Assembly (NCBI GenBank): GCA_963932185.1
Contig: OZ010666.1
Location: forward strand, 60,557,619 to 60,621,618
Source of the DNA: Troglohyphantes excavatus
Lineage: Eukaryota > Arthropoda > Arachnida > Araneae > Linyphiidae
Direction of reading: 5' to 3'
DNA: 64,000 bases
Notes under the pieces: generated by a model
Seen by the model: only the letters and a program-made list of their open reading frames with translations
Told to the model about the DNA's origin: nothing
Database searches by the model: none
Made by a program: the position numbers and the translations under genes
Shown here: positions 13,001-23,731 of the stretch, piece by piece
Layout: every line of letters starts with the position of its first letter
Numbering within the stretch: position 1 is the first letter of the stretch

Positions 13001-16000
13001 AATAGAGTTATCAGTTTAGTAGTATTCCAAGTATGTGCATGCTCACACGATGAATGTTAAGAGCCGTCATTTTAGAAAGGTGTTTCTCTTCAAACGAGGA
13101 GTTTAGTGCCAAAAGTGCGCAGGTACATCCGCTTGGCGATGTTTTCACTTGCCTCATCTTGGCTACAAAAAAGTGTTGGCAAAACCAAAATGCTAGAAAA
13201 TGAAATGGTGGAAGAAATTGTGAGCATTGGTTTTTGTTCGGCCTTGGTTTTGACAAAAGTATTTTTTTAAGTCAAGATGAAGCAAGTTTTTATCATCGCT
13301 TATATAAACAAATGCAACAAATGTACTTACTTACTTTTGGCACTAAAGTCTTCAAATGTAATCTTTTATTCAACAAATATTACTGTGTTCCTGACAAAGA
13401 TGTACATACTTATGTATTGGATAAGTGTATATCGATGCGCGATTATAGCGGACTGCATCTATGTTGGTTTAAAATGCTAAATGAAAATTTCAATTTGCAA
13501 GAAATATAAGAATTATTAACGCAAAAGTTGCAAAGAAAGAACCCTAATGACCTCTTTCCACCAGAGTTCGTGTTAGAATGCAAAATGGCTCTGTTTACAT
13601 TATTTTCAAATATTCGTTTCTTTATTGTATGGCCAATAACGCCATCTAGTGAGTTGAAGCTCAAATTTTGGTGTGGCGACATCTCGCGATATATCTAAGA
13701 AACAACAGTTGACCCGTAGCGGGAACAATGTCCTATCCATGATACATTTAATTTTGTTTACAGTGAGTACAAGTTCCACGATGCCCCGCGTCTACAAGGC
13801 TTGCAAGAACAACATGCGACTGAGGGACTCCTCGAAGAAGGACTACATCTACACCTCGCTCAGCAGGACGTCTTCGGAGGAGTCGTGTGAGTCCGCTCCC
13901 TTCTCCCCCACCTCTCCCCCAAGAGTGCCAGCCGCGGTCAGGTGATGGGTTGTCGGTCGGTCGGAGCAGGAGTGGGAGCCACATCATTCCGTACGTGGAG
14001 AGTGCTGCGTGGGGAGCAGCGTTGTTATTATTCGGTTATCCAAAAAGGTGGACCTGATTTCAATGGTGACCGATAGCTATCGACTAAATTAAATTGATGT
14101 CTTGAAGCAAACTATTATGAACTAAGGAAATTTTGTTGTTAGTCGTTGCAGTAGTGTTTGTGCTGTGAGCATTCTGAAACTTCATGGAATCGCAATCGCT
14201 GAATGATTAGTCAATTTATTTGTGCATCGTACAATAGAACGCTTTCACGATTCATGTGAAAAATGAGGTGGAAGCCGCTTCGACACTTGAAAACACTCGT
14301 CGAAAATCCTAACAAACTCATCCATTTTTTCTCCACTTTATCAAGCCACATCGAAATTAGCCCACTCTATGGAACAAGGTCTTCGGGCCTTTTCTCACTA
14401 AAAAAATCAGAATTAAGTCGATTGAAGATGAATCTGATTCGTGATCTCCATGCCTTCACACCAGTTGAGTCAAACACATCAATCCTAACAAACTCATCCA
14501 CTTTTTTCCCCTAAAGTTCTATGTCCATTGTGTCTGGTTGTTGATTCAGGACTGACTGAAGGAAGGAAGAAAATTCTGACCTGCCTAATCATGTACAAAC
14601 TTGAATCCAGCTGGATTGAATCCGATTCGACTGGTGAGAAGGTGGGAGCTGAGTTTGGGCATAATTGAGTCGTGGAGCACAAACTAAATCTTCGTGAGTC
14701 AAATTCATTAACCTGGATTCGGATTGATTCAGATTCGTTTAGTGTCGAAAAGACCCTTATTGCCATTTAACACGGACATCTCTTTTTATGTCCTTAACCA
14801 ACGTGCGAAAAAAAAGTATGATTTTTTTTAACAACCTTAGAATGGCCCTTAAAATGTTTTTAGAGTAGTGATACTCAAATCTCTATGTGGTGGAACATAT
14901 CTGGTATTGAAATCAGGGCTTATACTAAGAAAAGTTTACAAATTTCCGATTACTTTCTATCTGTATGTCTATTTGACAAAAAGGACATATTAAAAATGCT
15001 GTGATTAAAAAAAAAATGAATAATGCATACACACCTCCGATACATTGAATTTCACGACTACCCATTTTAAATTTATTAATGTTCAATTTTGAATTTCTAC
15101 ATTCAATTTATCACTGTCCAATTAAGCAAGAAATGCACGTTAAAATAGGCCGTGGTTGACATCACTACCACTGCATTATTTGTCAAGCAATAAAAATAGA
15201 CTAGCACGAAACGCACAAAATTGACTGCACATGTTCATAGCAAAATCAAGATCATGAAGCAACATTCAAACTTAGAAAACATTCACTAATAACAAAATTT
15301 CCAGAAGTTCATATGCTTTTGATGACATTTAACACTTGATTATTGTTCAAGAAATGCACTATTAAAATCAGGTTAACTTTTAAGATGACTCTGTGTACTA
15401 AAATGCTTTGCTGTTATGATATGGTGGCCAATCTTAATTATACGGCGACGAAAAGTTTAAGAACAAGTTTTAGACTGTGTAAAACTACATGAAAATTTCA
15501 ATCAATTAAAATAAAATTGATTTATGAAATTGTTGAAATTAGTAAACAATACATTAACGTTAATGGTAGCATAATTTCATGCGCAATTATATATTGCAAA
15601 CATTGACTGAAACAATGTTTGGTGTAAAAAAGTTTTAAAATGTCTGTTTTTGAAAAAAAACTACTAATAACTATATGACCTTAAGTTCTATTAATGTATA
15701 TATAATATAGTAGAGCTAGATTCTTTTATGCACATATTCACAGAAATAAAATGACTGTTCTACAAATAGAAAGTGAGAGATATAAAGTAAATAATGAAAC
15801 AACCAGTGAATAATAAAATTTTAGTTTAATTAAGTAAAATTTTAGTAAATAGTAAAATTTTGGTTTTCGTAAAAAATATGAATGTTATTTGAATATACTA
15901 ATATGAATAAACTTTTGTCACAGTTTCATTGTTTTTAAGCCTTCCATTAGGATTATTTTGTGTTTTGCTATAAATCCTCAACTCTTTATTTTTAATCTTT

Positions 16001-17627
16001 ATCTTTAATATGGGGTGCAACTCTGTGTCGGCCCAAAGGCCGCATACCGTTTCATGAAAGGTTAAGCCATAGGCACCAGGGTCATGTGATATCTAATGTA
16101 GCAGTTAGGCGGCAGGTTATTAGTAAAGATAATACAGAATACACACGGACTCTCATTTCATCGTCATCTGAAATCATCAACTGCCACTCCATTTCTGTTT
16201 GTCTATAATAGCCTGTTGACTTAAAAAAAAAAAAACTGGGTGATTCACGTTTAGTGTTCGTGTGCGACAATAAAATGTGAGTCTTTTGTTTACATTTTTC
16301 TCTGATACGTAAACGTAAATTAGCAATAAAATTCTAAAATGCATCTATAAAAACTTTTATTTAATCTACTGGATATATAGATTTCAAATCAGATTACTAT
16401 AAGCGGAGAATAAACAAAAAATTGTAAACTAAAATATCCCCATTTCTCGACTTTAATTCAGTTATATCACATTTGTATAGTGAACGAAGACAAAAAGTAG
16501 CCTAATGTAATTCATCAAGAACAGACCGCAACTGGCACTTTTCTTCTTTAATTTTAGAAATAGACTGAGAAGCACTTACAAGCATGGTAGAAATAGATAT
16601 AGAGCAGAGTAGTTTTTTCCGTATACTATTGCCAAATTTAGCAACGTACGTAGAAAGATACCCACATGTATATAAATTATAGTAGTTAATAGATTTGCAT
16701 GAAAAATAAATTATACAATGCCCACTTTTACTTCACAATGTTTAAATTAATGTCAGCAATGATATTCACTAATAAATCTATACATCAAAATGTATTTTCA
16801 ATAATTAAAAATTCTTTTTTTGATAAACATTCAATTGAAATAACGACTGAAGTGGCCAGAGAGCCAAACCATTTACCCAGTGTTCAAAAAGTTTTCTGGA
16901 AAGAGTTGCAAAAGAGTAAAATCAATTTGAAAGATAAAACAAGTAAAATTTTATTTACCACAATGAACAAACTATTAATAACAAACTATTTGATTTGATT
17001 TTGGGTTAAAAAACCGCGTACATAATATGTCATAACTTTCTAATGTCCCACATTAAATGCCCTGCATTATGTTCCAGAAAGAATTCGATTCTATTTAGAT
17101 TCTATGGCACAATCTTTTACTTCAAATATACTTGGTTTCTTCTAAACCTATTCGATTTATTTGATACAAAAAAAGTGTTTCATACCCACATATATTTTTT
17201 GTATTTTCTTTTATGTGGCATCAATTCAAGAAATCAACTTGAAAACTCTCGGGATGTTCTTCTACATTAGGTATCTACTGTCTTCAATCTAAGCAAAATG
17301 CAGATAACCACTATCAATATCGTAAAAAGCCTATTTCAAAATATATGTTCTTCTGAATACGATTTGGCAAATCATACAAAATTCTACTGATCCGTGTGAA
17401 GTGTCAGACAGTATTTTAGTTTTACTAAAGGAACTTTAAATGCTAATAGAAAGGATTTAGGGATGGATTTGAGTTCATGAAGATGTAGTTAAATATTTTT
17501 TAACTGAGTAATTTTTTTTCTAGTGTTGCTGAAAAAGTGCGATAGCTCAGACGACCCCGTTCCTCGGCTCTACGGTCATAAGGACCCCCTGGAGGACTCA
17601 GGGACCTTCCTGCCCCCCATCTTGTGA
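3963..17627 (+). CDS. DYRK4: DYRK4-like dual-specificity kinase, 3' part of gene (9 exons)
   Basis: Joined exons 3963-4099, 4936-5076, 6062-6200, 6478-6600, 7566-7758, 10233-10362, 11603-11853, 13764-13886 and 17524-17627 give 446 codons plus TGA in one continuous frame; every intron is GT-AG and all phases fit. Visible kinase landmarks are the glycine loop GKGSFG, the VAIK-type lysine in IALKII, the catalytic loop HCDLKPEN, DFGSS, the DYRK activation loop YTYIQSRFY, then RSPEVILG and IDMWSLGC. In DYRKs the second Tyr of Y-x-Y is autophosphorylated in cis, after which the enzyme phosphorylates Ser/Thr. DYRK4 rather than DYRK2/3 is favoured by YRSPEVILG, ELYTGYPLFPGENE, a short SKG-NLTNSKGKKR insert and the terminal LPPIL. 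The N-terminal NAPA region is not in the window, so the start is missing. The tail after the kinase core is Ser/Lys/Asn-rich and probably disordered. The symbol is from recalled similarity and would need a tree. Confidence 0.93.
4936..5076 (+). CDS. DYRK4: DYRK4-like exon b (alphaC, hinge)
   Basis: Acceptor CCCCGCAG. Encodes FHQQALVEVKILE (alphaC with its conserved Glu), NVIHMLDHFYF and the hinge ITFELMG. Donor GTGAGA splits a Gly codon after two bases. Only 27 bp separate this exon from the MITE that fills intron 2. Confidence 0.93.
5104..5946. mobile_element. MITE filling kinase intron 2
   Basis: Termini are inverted: CACTCTTAAAAATGCATGC at the left and the complement of CACTGTTAAAAATGCATGC at the right, with GACGAAAC blocks also mirrored. 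A long internal hairpin (arms about 5498-5535 and 5597-5632, TTGACGATCGCAGAATG and its complement) sits in the middle. The element takes 843 of the 985 bp of the intron. A half copy lies at 11924-12176. No transposase frame; superfamily not determined. Confidence 0.75.
6062..6200 (+). CDS. DYRK4: DYRK4-like exon c (catalytic loop)
   Basis: Acceptor GCGTTGCAG. Completes Gly and encodes CNLYELIKKNQYQGFS and the catalytic loop IIHCDLKP, matching the class II DYRK hinge NLYELIKKN. Ends phase 0 before GTAAGA. Confidence 0.94.
6478..6600 (+). CDS. DYRK4: DYRK4-like exon d (DFG and YxY activation loop)
   Basis: Acceptor CCTTTCAG. Begins ENILLKS and encodes KVIDFGSSC and RVYTYIQSRFYRSPE. The tyrosine in YTY is the autophosphorylation site of DYRKs. 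Phase 0 at both ends; donor GTGAGT. Confidence 0.95.
7566..7758 (+). CDS. DYRK4: DYRK4-like exon e (C-lobe)
   Basis: Acceptor TTATGGCAG. Encodes VILGLPYGPPIDMWSLGC and AELYTGYPLFPGENE then DQLACIMEIFG. Ends with one base of an Asp codon before GTCAGT. It is much more GC-rich than its flanks. Confidence 0.95.
7759..10232. other. Kinase intron 5, mostly featureless
   Basis: Apart from the 100-bp palindromic element at 7868-7967 this AT-rich intron shows no exon-like GC rise, no clear repeat and no RNA gene that I can support. Confidence 0.5.
7868..7967. mobile_element. 100-bp palindromic mini-MITE, copy 1
   Basis: Starts CTATACTCGG and ends with the complement (AGTATAG); the arms AACCTAAGTTGAACC and GGCTCAACTTAGGTT are mirrored. 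Exactly 100 bp. The second copy at 31537-31636 is the same length in opposite orientation. A partial terminus (ATACTCGAGAACAATCT) precedes this copy. Confidence 0.75.
10233..10362 (+). CDS. DYRK4: DYRK4-like exon f (CMGC insert region)
   Basis: Acceptor TTTTCTTTAG. Encodes DSKGVPRNLTNSKGKKR and DFVNFLSRCL. The short insert with GKKR and a basic stretch is what separates DYRK4-type from DYRK2-type sequences, which carry a Gly/Arg-rich insert here. Donor GTAAGA. Confidence 0.88.
11603..11853 (+). CDS. DYRK4: DYRK4-like exon g (end of kinase fold, basic/Asn tail)
   Basis: Acceptor TTTGCAG. Completes DWDPEKRMKPEES and HRHRWL, the end of the kinase fold, then a low-complexity tail rich in Ser, Lys and Asn (an Asn run near its end) that looks disordered. 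Donor GTAAAA leaves one base. Confidence 0.88.
11924..12176 (+). mobile_element. Truncated copy of the 5104 MITE
   Basis: Follows the left half of the 5104-5946 element block by block: CACTGTTAAAATACATGC, GACGAAACAGA, TGGCAAAATACAT, then TGACGAAAGTAGCC at the end. It stops where the internal hairpin of the full element starts. Confidence 0.7.
12624..12876. mobile_element. MITE with AAGGGTACAGG termini
   Basis: The left arm from ATGAAGGGTACAGGGAAT through GCAATGTCAA is mirrored at the right (TTGACATTGC, TCCTGTACCCTTCAT). Inverted repeats are about 35 bp; total 253 bp. It lies in kinase intron 7. The termini resemble those of the larger element at about 42648-44042. No clear target duplication. 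Confidence 0.7.
13764..13886 (+). CDS. DYRK4: DYRK4-like exon h (C-terminal tail)
   Basis: Acceptor GTTTACAG. Encodes a tail with MPRVYKACKNN and SSKKDYIYTSLSRTSSEES in the phase required by exons g and i. The donor GTGAGT lies within a GC-rich stretch that stays open for 20 more codons, to a TGA at 13943-13945, so an intron-retained C-terminus is possible. Confidence 0.8.
13887..13945 (+). other. In-frame, GC-rich extension of kinase exon h
   Basis: If the intron after exon h is retained, the frame continues through CESAPFSPTSPPRVPAAVR to TGA at 13943-13945. Base composition stays exon-like to about 14010 and then falls. It could be an alternative 3' terminal exon; transcript data would decide. 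Confidence 0.35.
13946..17523. other. Kinase intron 8
   Basis: A 3.6-kb AT-rich intron. Beyond the repeat-like patch at 14263-14765 and a short poly-A/T tract near 16220 I see no supported feature; open frames here are AT-rich noise. Confidence 0.45.
14263..14765. repeat. Unclassified repeat-like patch in kinase intron 8
   Basis: CCTAACAAACTCATCCA occurs at about 14309 and 14484, and several GAATC-GATTCG words recur, some inverted (CTTTTCTCACTAAA against AGTGTCGAAAAG). Probably a degraded transposable element. Confidence 0.35.
17524..17627 (+). CDS. DYRK4: DYRK4-like terminal exon with stop
   Basis: Acceptor TTTTTTTCTAG. Encodes LLKKCDSSDDPVPRLYGH and ends FLPPIL then TGA. The terminal LPPI resembles the end of vertebrate DYRK4. 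The reading frame fits exon h. About 230 bp of GC-richer sequence follows as likely 3' UTR; I found no canonical AATAAA in the next 1.5 kb. Confidence 0.82.
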
Positions 17628-19830
17628 CATCACCCTCTCGACACCGTGCTCAGGTCGTGCCTGATGCGGGCAGCGAGACTCGCCTCGAACCAGAAGAAAA
17701 AGCAGCCACCAACATCTCAACTCGCATTCCGAAAAGCCACCCGCCCCGCTCTGAAGCCACGGTGTTGACCTCCTCCATTCCAAGATCTCTTTTGATCTGA
17801 CCACCGAGTGTTCTTCATCCTCCTTTCCTCTGACACAGTCATTAGAGAAAGAACTTTAAACTTCAAGAAATGTATCATCTGCAACTGATAAAAAAGGGAA
17901 ATATAAGTTCATTCAACTCGAATTCAAAAATGACAAGTCCTTCAATTACAATCCAACAGAGGCAATCATTTAATTCCTATTCAGACAGGCTCTCAAAGGC
18001 TTTCAGAAAGATCTTGAACTTGCGAAAATTACGAGACCAGTTTCTGGTCTTTCCATGACATTCTATGCAAAAAAGGTTCAACCTCTAATGCCCTCTACTG
18101 GATGCTCTGTCTGGGTGGGTCTTAAAATCTCCGTGATAGCGAAAGGTTCCAATTGCCAAGAAAAAAATAATCGGTATTTTCATAAATTGCGTGAGTTTCT
18201 ACAATGACCACTTGACGTTCTTCCATGGAAGTATTGGCTCAAAATGGTTGGGCGTCAAGGAATTATTGAAGCAACTTGATTTTATCAGAGCCAATGGCCC
18301 AAAGATCTAAAAGTTTCCTTGAATGAAAAGAGTACCGTTGAATGTACAAGATTGTCAAAAATTTAGTAATATCTTAATTTTACCAAAGCTGGACAGTAAA
18401 ACAAATGTCAATGCACTGGAAAGAAGAAAGATCCAAATATCAGGTATGAAGAGGTATCAATATTTTCATAAAAGTTTGTTGCAGAGACCATTTGAGTTGT
18501 TTTGAGAAGTTCGATAAAGAAAACGAAAACGAATGAAATCTTTACCAGCCTAGGGTTTCGCATTTATGTGTGAAGTTTATTTTATGAAAGTAGAATAGTT
18601 ATAAATTGACCATAAATCCAAGTGCTTCAAGTGTGAAAAATTTGTTTAGTTGATAATTCGCCGCAGAGCTGCTATCAAAAAGTAATAACGATTTTAGGCC
18701 ACAGCTAAATGTGAAAATATTTCAAAGAGTTGCTTATATTTGGAAAAAAAATCTGTGGAATTAATGTGTAAAAATAATTTCCGAAACCTTATTTTGTAAA
18801 ACATTTAGCATAGAAAAATTTAAAAATTGTCTTCAATTTCAAAACCTGATATGACTATTGGCTAATGCTTCTAAAGTTGTTACCTTGTCTTTTTGCCGAT
18901 AAAATAAGATAATCTTTATTTTTAATGTCACTTGTTAACAATTGTTGAAGAAAGAAACGCAATTTTTATTTTTAAAATTTAGTAAAAATGTATAAATAAT
19001 ATTCCTTAGAACAGCATGTATTTAGAGATGACGATAAAGGCATTATTTTCTAATCAAGCAAGTTTCCTGTCTTTTGGAAAAAAAATATCATGAACTCTAC
19101 TTATCCAAATCAAAACTTACCTGGGATTCATAAAGAAAAAGTGATTATTTTATTCAAACAGTTTCCATAGATAATTTAATATCATGACATATAAGTAAAA
19201 TGCTAAACATTTAAAAGAAGTCATATTTTTTCTTCGTAGGAAAATTAATATATCAAGTGACTATATGTTCACAACCACTACATTTCAATGTTGCTAGTTA
19301 ATCAGTGTAGAGGAATAGTTCATAAATGAAAAAATCCCTTAATTGCATTGTGAAATAGTACTTTCATTTACAACCATTTTCATTGTTTCACTTTCGCACG
19401 AGTAGAGAAGTTTACTTCCTGAAAACGATAGAGGTTACAAACTGTGTGGTGTGACTCAGATTTCGAACGTGTATAATTTGTGAAATGAAATGAAAAGAAG
19501 AACCTTGTCGAAAGTAGACGATTGAACTGAGCTCTTTGGGCCTATCTACTTGTAAATATGTAAATTCTCCTAACTGTTGTGGACCAAAACGCACGGTTAG
19601 CGCAAAGTGGACAGACACTGAGGAGGTGCTGCGTCATTCGGTTGTTAAAAGAGGTGAGCGCAACAGGTGCTCTTTTATAAATAACGTGTGTGCGTGCGAT
19701 TCTTCTGAAACAAATCTCTCTTTCTCTCTTCTTTCCTTCGGATAGAATAGAGTAGGAAGACGTCCAAGTTAACATTTTCAATCACTTTTTTTAGAGAAAT
19801 GGCTGTCTTACATTCCGATCCAGAGGCTTT
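17628..19830 (+). other. Probable kinase 3' UTR, then plain intergenic sequence
   Basis: The first ~230 bp after the stop keep exon-like GC content and are probably transcribed 3' UTR. From about 17.9 kb the sequence becomes AT-rich with no credible coding frame, no clear repeat and no obvious polyadenylation hexamer. The 3' end of the transcript is not resolved. Confidence 0.45.
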
Positions 19831-19983
19831 GGGTTTTTAATGATAGAACTTACAACGTCCTTCCAGAAGGACTCACCTTTACGATAATATAGAGGTATTT
19901 CCTTCCTTCTGGCAGGACATGCTGTACATCGCTAGAAAATTCTGAGTTGACGTAAAAAAACTGTTTAAAAATTCTGACTATAA

Positions 19984-19997
19984 CCAAGGATAGTGAA

Positions 19998-20032
<35 letters not shown>

Positions 20033-20898
20033 GTGCTCGTACTCGCGCTGTATGACGGAAGGCGGGGAAAGCAACTATTTGACGTCATAGTGACGCCTAC
20101 CTTCGCCCTCTGTGGGCGTATCTAATGTTCTCGTTTTTACAGTCGTTTTAGGGTCTACAGAGCAAACTTAATTTAACAAAATTTTTTGTTTGTAACTAAT
20201 CATGACTTTATATAAAAGAAAACAGTTAAAATTTTCTTCAAAAAAGCAATTTGAATCGATTTTCAGAGTAGTTTAGTTATTAAAATATCTCGATGTTAAT
20301 TTCAGCCAATTTGAACCAATGGTTCGTGATGTGTTGCCATCTATTCGTTTTTTTCTGAACTATTTAAAAATGATATTCGCTATTTTAATTTAGAATTTGC
20401 TGAATTTTAAGAGTTTAAATTATACTTTAAGGATTGAATTTAGTATGTAAAAATTGCAAAAGAGTTGCTTAATAAATTAAGCGTATTAAAAAAAAATATT
20501 AGCTGCCACGAGAGCATGTTCATGAATTTTGAAAGAGTAAAATGAAGTTAGGAACCATCAGGTCAATGCATTTGTATTGGACATATTAAATGAGTTACAA
20601 TTTCAATCAATTAAAATACGGGGACATAACAAAACAAGGAGAGATGAGTAGTGAAGCTACCTGAACACAACTATTTACAGATATTTACATTATTTTGCTA
20701 ATTCAAAATTAAATCACCAGTTGTTACCCAACCGGGGATCGAACCTACGTAGCAATGCTTGAAACACACAGCCAATGAGAATGATCAAAAACCCATAGTT
20801 AGGCGAGCAAAAATGACGTCAAATAGTTGCTTTCCTTGCCCACTTTCAAAAAGCGATAAACGAACCCACCTTCTATATATAGTCTTCACTATCCTTGG
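19984..20898. mobile_element. Nested 915-bp MITE with 7-bp target duplication
   Basis: Termini CCAAGGATAG and CTATCCTTGG are perfect inverted repeats and the arms continue imperfectly for about 110 bp (AAAGCAACTATTTGACGTCA on one side, its complement on the other). ACTATAA occurs directly outside both ends (19977-19983 and 20899-20905), a 7-bp duplication. A TA-repeat follows the left terminus. A tRNA B-box-like GGTTCGATCCC lies on the minus strand near 20740. No transposase frame; superfamily uncertain. Confidence 0.82.
19999..20029. repeat. (TA)n microsatellite inside MITE
   Basis: About 15 TA units directly after the left terminus of the 19984 element; the right arm has a shorter TATATATA. 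Confidence 0.95.
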
Positions 20899-21130
20899 AC
20901 TATAACATTATTTACGAAATTTTAAAATTCCAAAGTTTGTTATTTAACAAAAGTAAACTGGGCTTGTAAAACCCACTTTGGGTTAGCTTTTTGATTCAAG
21001 GTTCTAAGTTTAAATAAATACAAAACGGACGTCCTGAAGGCAGGACTCAGTAATTGGTGGGATGTCATGTACAAAACTGCTTCCGGAAGGTCCTTCTGTC
21101 AGGACATTGTCTTGTACGTTCTATCATTAA

Positions 21131-22310
21131 ATTTGAAGAGTCTACGACTAAGATTTAATTTTGAATTTTCGGAATGCCTGTAAACTGAAACATGTTAATC
21201 AGAAAGGGACCAAAAGTACGCAACAAATACAGAGAATAGCGCAAAAAATAATTTTTTAATACTTATTACAATTCTTAATTGATTGAACATAATCATTCTT
21301 TAAGTAGTTTGCTATTACGCATTTGTACCTCACTTATCCAAACAATGTCTTTTTAACTTATCTCATTTGCCACGATCCAGTTATTTTTCGCAAAGGCTTA
21401 CAAATGAGTTGCTTTAAAAAAGTTTAATCGGTTTCAAAATTTAAAACTTGTTAATGTTCTCTTACTATTTGCTAAGCTATAAATGCTATCCCTTAAGAGT
21501 TTATGTATTAGTAAGATGATTCTCCTATCTTTATATGCAGATACCTACCTACATTAAGTTTAAATTGGCAACCTCCCTGTCTGCTATTGTTTGTTGCATT
21601 CGTTCTCGATCTAAAATATGAAAGTATACAGCCAGTGCTCATTATGTATATCCAAACTATTCTCTACAAGTTTTATTGATTAAAAATATATCATGCTCGC
21701 TGTAGGTCGATATATTTTGAGTTTTCAATTTCCTTAGCTCGTTTCTATTCAATCGTATTTCAATTGTGTGATTCCACAGTTTTGCAAAAAACTAACAGTA
21801 TATTTAGTCACAATCACAACGCTCATAGAAACCAATATTAACTTTCCTCTAAAGAATTCCATAAAAAAGTCCATATGGACGAGACATTAGGCTCACTACC
21901 AAGGCCTCTGGATGAAGTTGTACAGGAAACCACCATGCAAAAGCAATAAGTGAAGCTAAGGAATAAAATAAACCACCTCTCCCGATCAAAACAAGTTAGA
22001 AAAGGGACGCTACTTTTCCCGCGGTATTTTTCTCTATTCCGTAATAACGCTCAGTTCCCTTGTAAATAGAAATAAATTGTTGGTAACCATCTTTTATAGG
22101 GAGACGGGTGTTCTTCGTCATCTGAAGATTCTTTTTTGAAGGAAGGTTGCACAGCATGGCCGGAATGTCATTCCACGAAGTCTGCTACGGATTATGTGTA
22201 TTGTTAAAAAGTAATCGGCTTATAAAACAGAATTAGTTCTGGTAAAAAAGACGTTAGTGTATTTTTCAGTCTTTCCAAAAACTCCGATTTTATAGTTTTT
22301 GCTTTGGACA
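21131..22310. other. Intergenic, no supported feature
   Basis: AT-rich with no convincing coding frame, repeat or RNA gene. Confidence 0.4.
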
Positions 22311-22600
22311 TTTTACGTTATCTATAGGTACATTTGCCGATTTCTATATGTACATTTTCAATTATCTATAGGGAATTTTTAGGATATTTATAGGCATATT
22401 TTCCATTATCTACAGTAATTGGGATTATCTATAGATATTTTTCATTACCTATTATCATTTCCCGTTATTTATAAAAAAATTCGTTATATATAGATACATT
22501 TTCGTTATCGATAGGGACATTTTTCGCTATCTACGGGGACATTTCCCGTTTTCTGTATGTACATCTTTATAGACATTTTCCGTTGTCATTTAGGACATAT
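22311..22600. repeat. Degenerate ~30-bp minisatellite
   Basis: Words such as ATTTTCCGTTATCTATAGG recur in variants about ten times with irregular spacing, suggesting an old tandem array. Confidence 0.65.
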
Positions 22601-23222
22601 TCCCTAGAAACAATATTGTGACCTATCGAAGCAGTTAAAAGGGCAGATACTTTGTCAGAGCTTATTGAAAGTTGACTGATGTTCATGTCGTCAACACTAG
22701 TGGTATTCAGGATCATCACTAATTGAACCATTTTTATTTTATGGATTACCTAATAAAAAATTAACTATTTTATTAAATGATCCATACAAAAAAAGAAATT
22801 TTGCGAAATAACAGATTGAAAATATACGTATTTTGTGAAATGAATAGTCAAGGAATAAATTTTTCCACCATATGAAATCAACATCAAGGCATTTTGCCCC
22901 CTAATGACAATTCCTCGAAATAACCGCTGGTTATCAATGTACGTTAGTTATACACCAATTTGTAGCAGACTTGTGACATGAAGAATTTGAGGGAACTGCG
23001 CACTGCGGACACCGGGCCAAACCCTCAGACTCAGCAATAACGTCGTCCGCTCATCCGTCTTTGGCATTGAGGGGTAGGTGGAAAAATGGCGAAGAACACC
23101 TTCTTCTCTCCCCCCGACATTCCTCATTTATATCTCCCCCCTTGCACCGTCTCACTTCATTTCCTTGATGAGATCTCTCTCCTATCTCTGATTTCAGGCA
23201 TCTCTGAGCTCAACACGACACA

Positions 23223-23450
23223 CATATTTAACACTTTGTACTCGAGTGTCGCCTTTAAATCGCCAAACGTGTTTTTTCCCTCTATTCTTCAAAATGAATG
23301 ACAACAGTGTATTCTTGAGTTTAAAATGTTCTTCTCTGAGTAACTTATAATATAAATTATGTTTGTCATCTATAAGTACCAAGTATGTGGGTGATCTAAA
23401 ACTTTTTTCAGATTGAAATTCTCCCCAATCCCTGTTTTATGTCAACAATT
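23223..23450 (+). mobile_element. piggyBac-like MITE, second family, fragment
   Basis: Begins at TTTAACACTTTGTACTCGAG and runs through GTGTCGCCTTTAAATCG and GGTGATCTAAAACTTTTT-CAGATTGAAATTC. The same order is seen at 40646-40830. The right end is not defined. Related at the left terminus to the CCCTTTGCACTCC family. Confidence 0.5.
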
Positions 23451-23731
23451 GTTAAACGTCTTAAACCACTATAAAAGGCGTTCAAAGCTAAAGTGGATGA
23501 AGTCCATGAGTTTTGTCCATTTTGAGATAATCAAAGTAAAAGTTTATTAAGACTATTTCGATCCTAAAGTGATTTAGTTAGCCATCTGTTAGAAAATAGC
23601 AATAGCAGGATCTTGGTTCACTATGACTCTGAAAATATACACTATTAACAAGAATTTTTTAAAAATATTTTTGGACTTGATCCACTTTAACTCTGAACTC
23701 TTCATGTACATGCTTGGTATACTGAGATTAA

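Larger units (their letters stand above)
19841..21126. mobile_element. TTAA-flanked MITE, interrupted by a second element
   Basis: TTAA at 19837-19840 and 21127-21130 flanks inverted termini TGATAGAACTTACAA (left) and TGATAGAACGTACAA (right, read on the minus strand). Subterminal GTCCTTC-AGAAGGAC palindromes recur on both sides. A TTAA target is typical of piggyBac, Kolobok or Sola3; the termini do not start CCC, so the superfamily is open. The 915-bp element at 19984-20898 has landed inside it, leaving about 364 bp of host element. Confidence 0.72.

Noticed and set aside
16699..16998. 99-codon frame that might be a transposase fragment
   Set aside because: AT-rich codons, no recognisable motif and no terminal repeats around it.
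22096..22230. Coding exon (short frame with MAGMSFHEVCYG)
   Set aside because: Too short, no consensus splice sites in a fitting phase and no family match.
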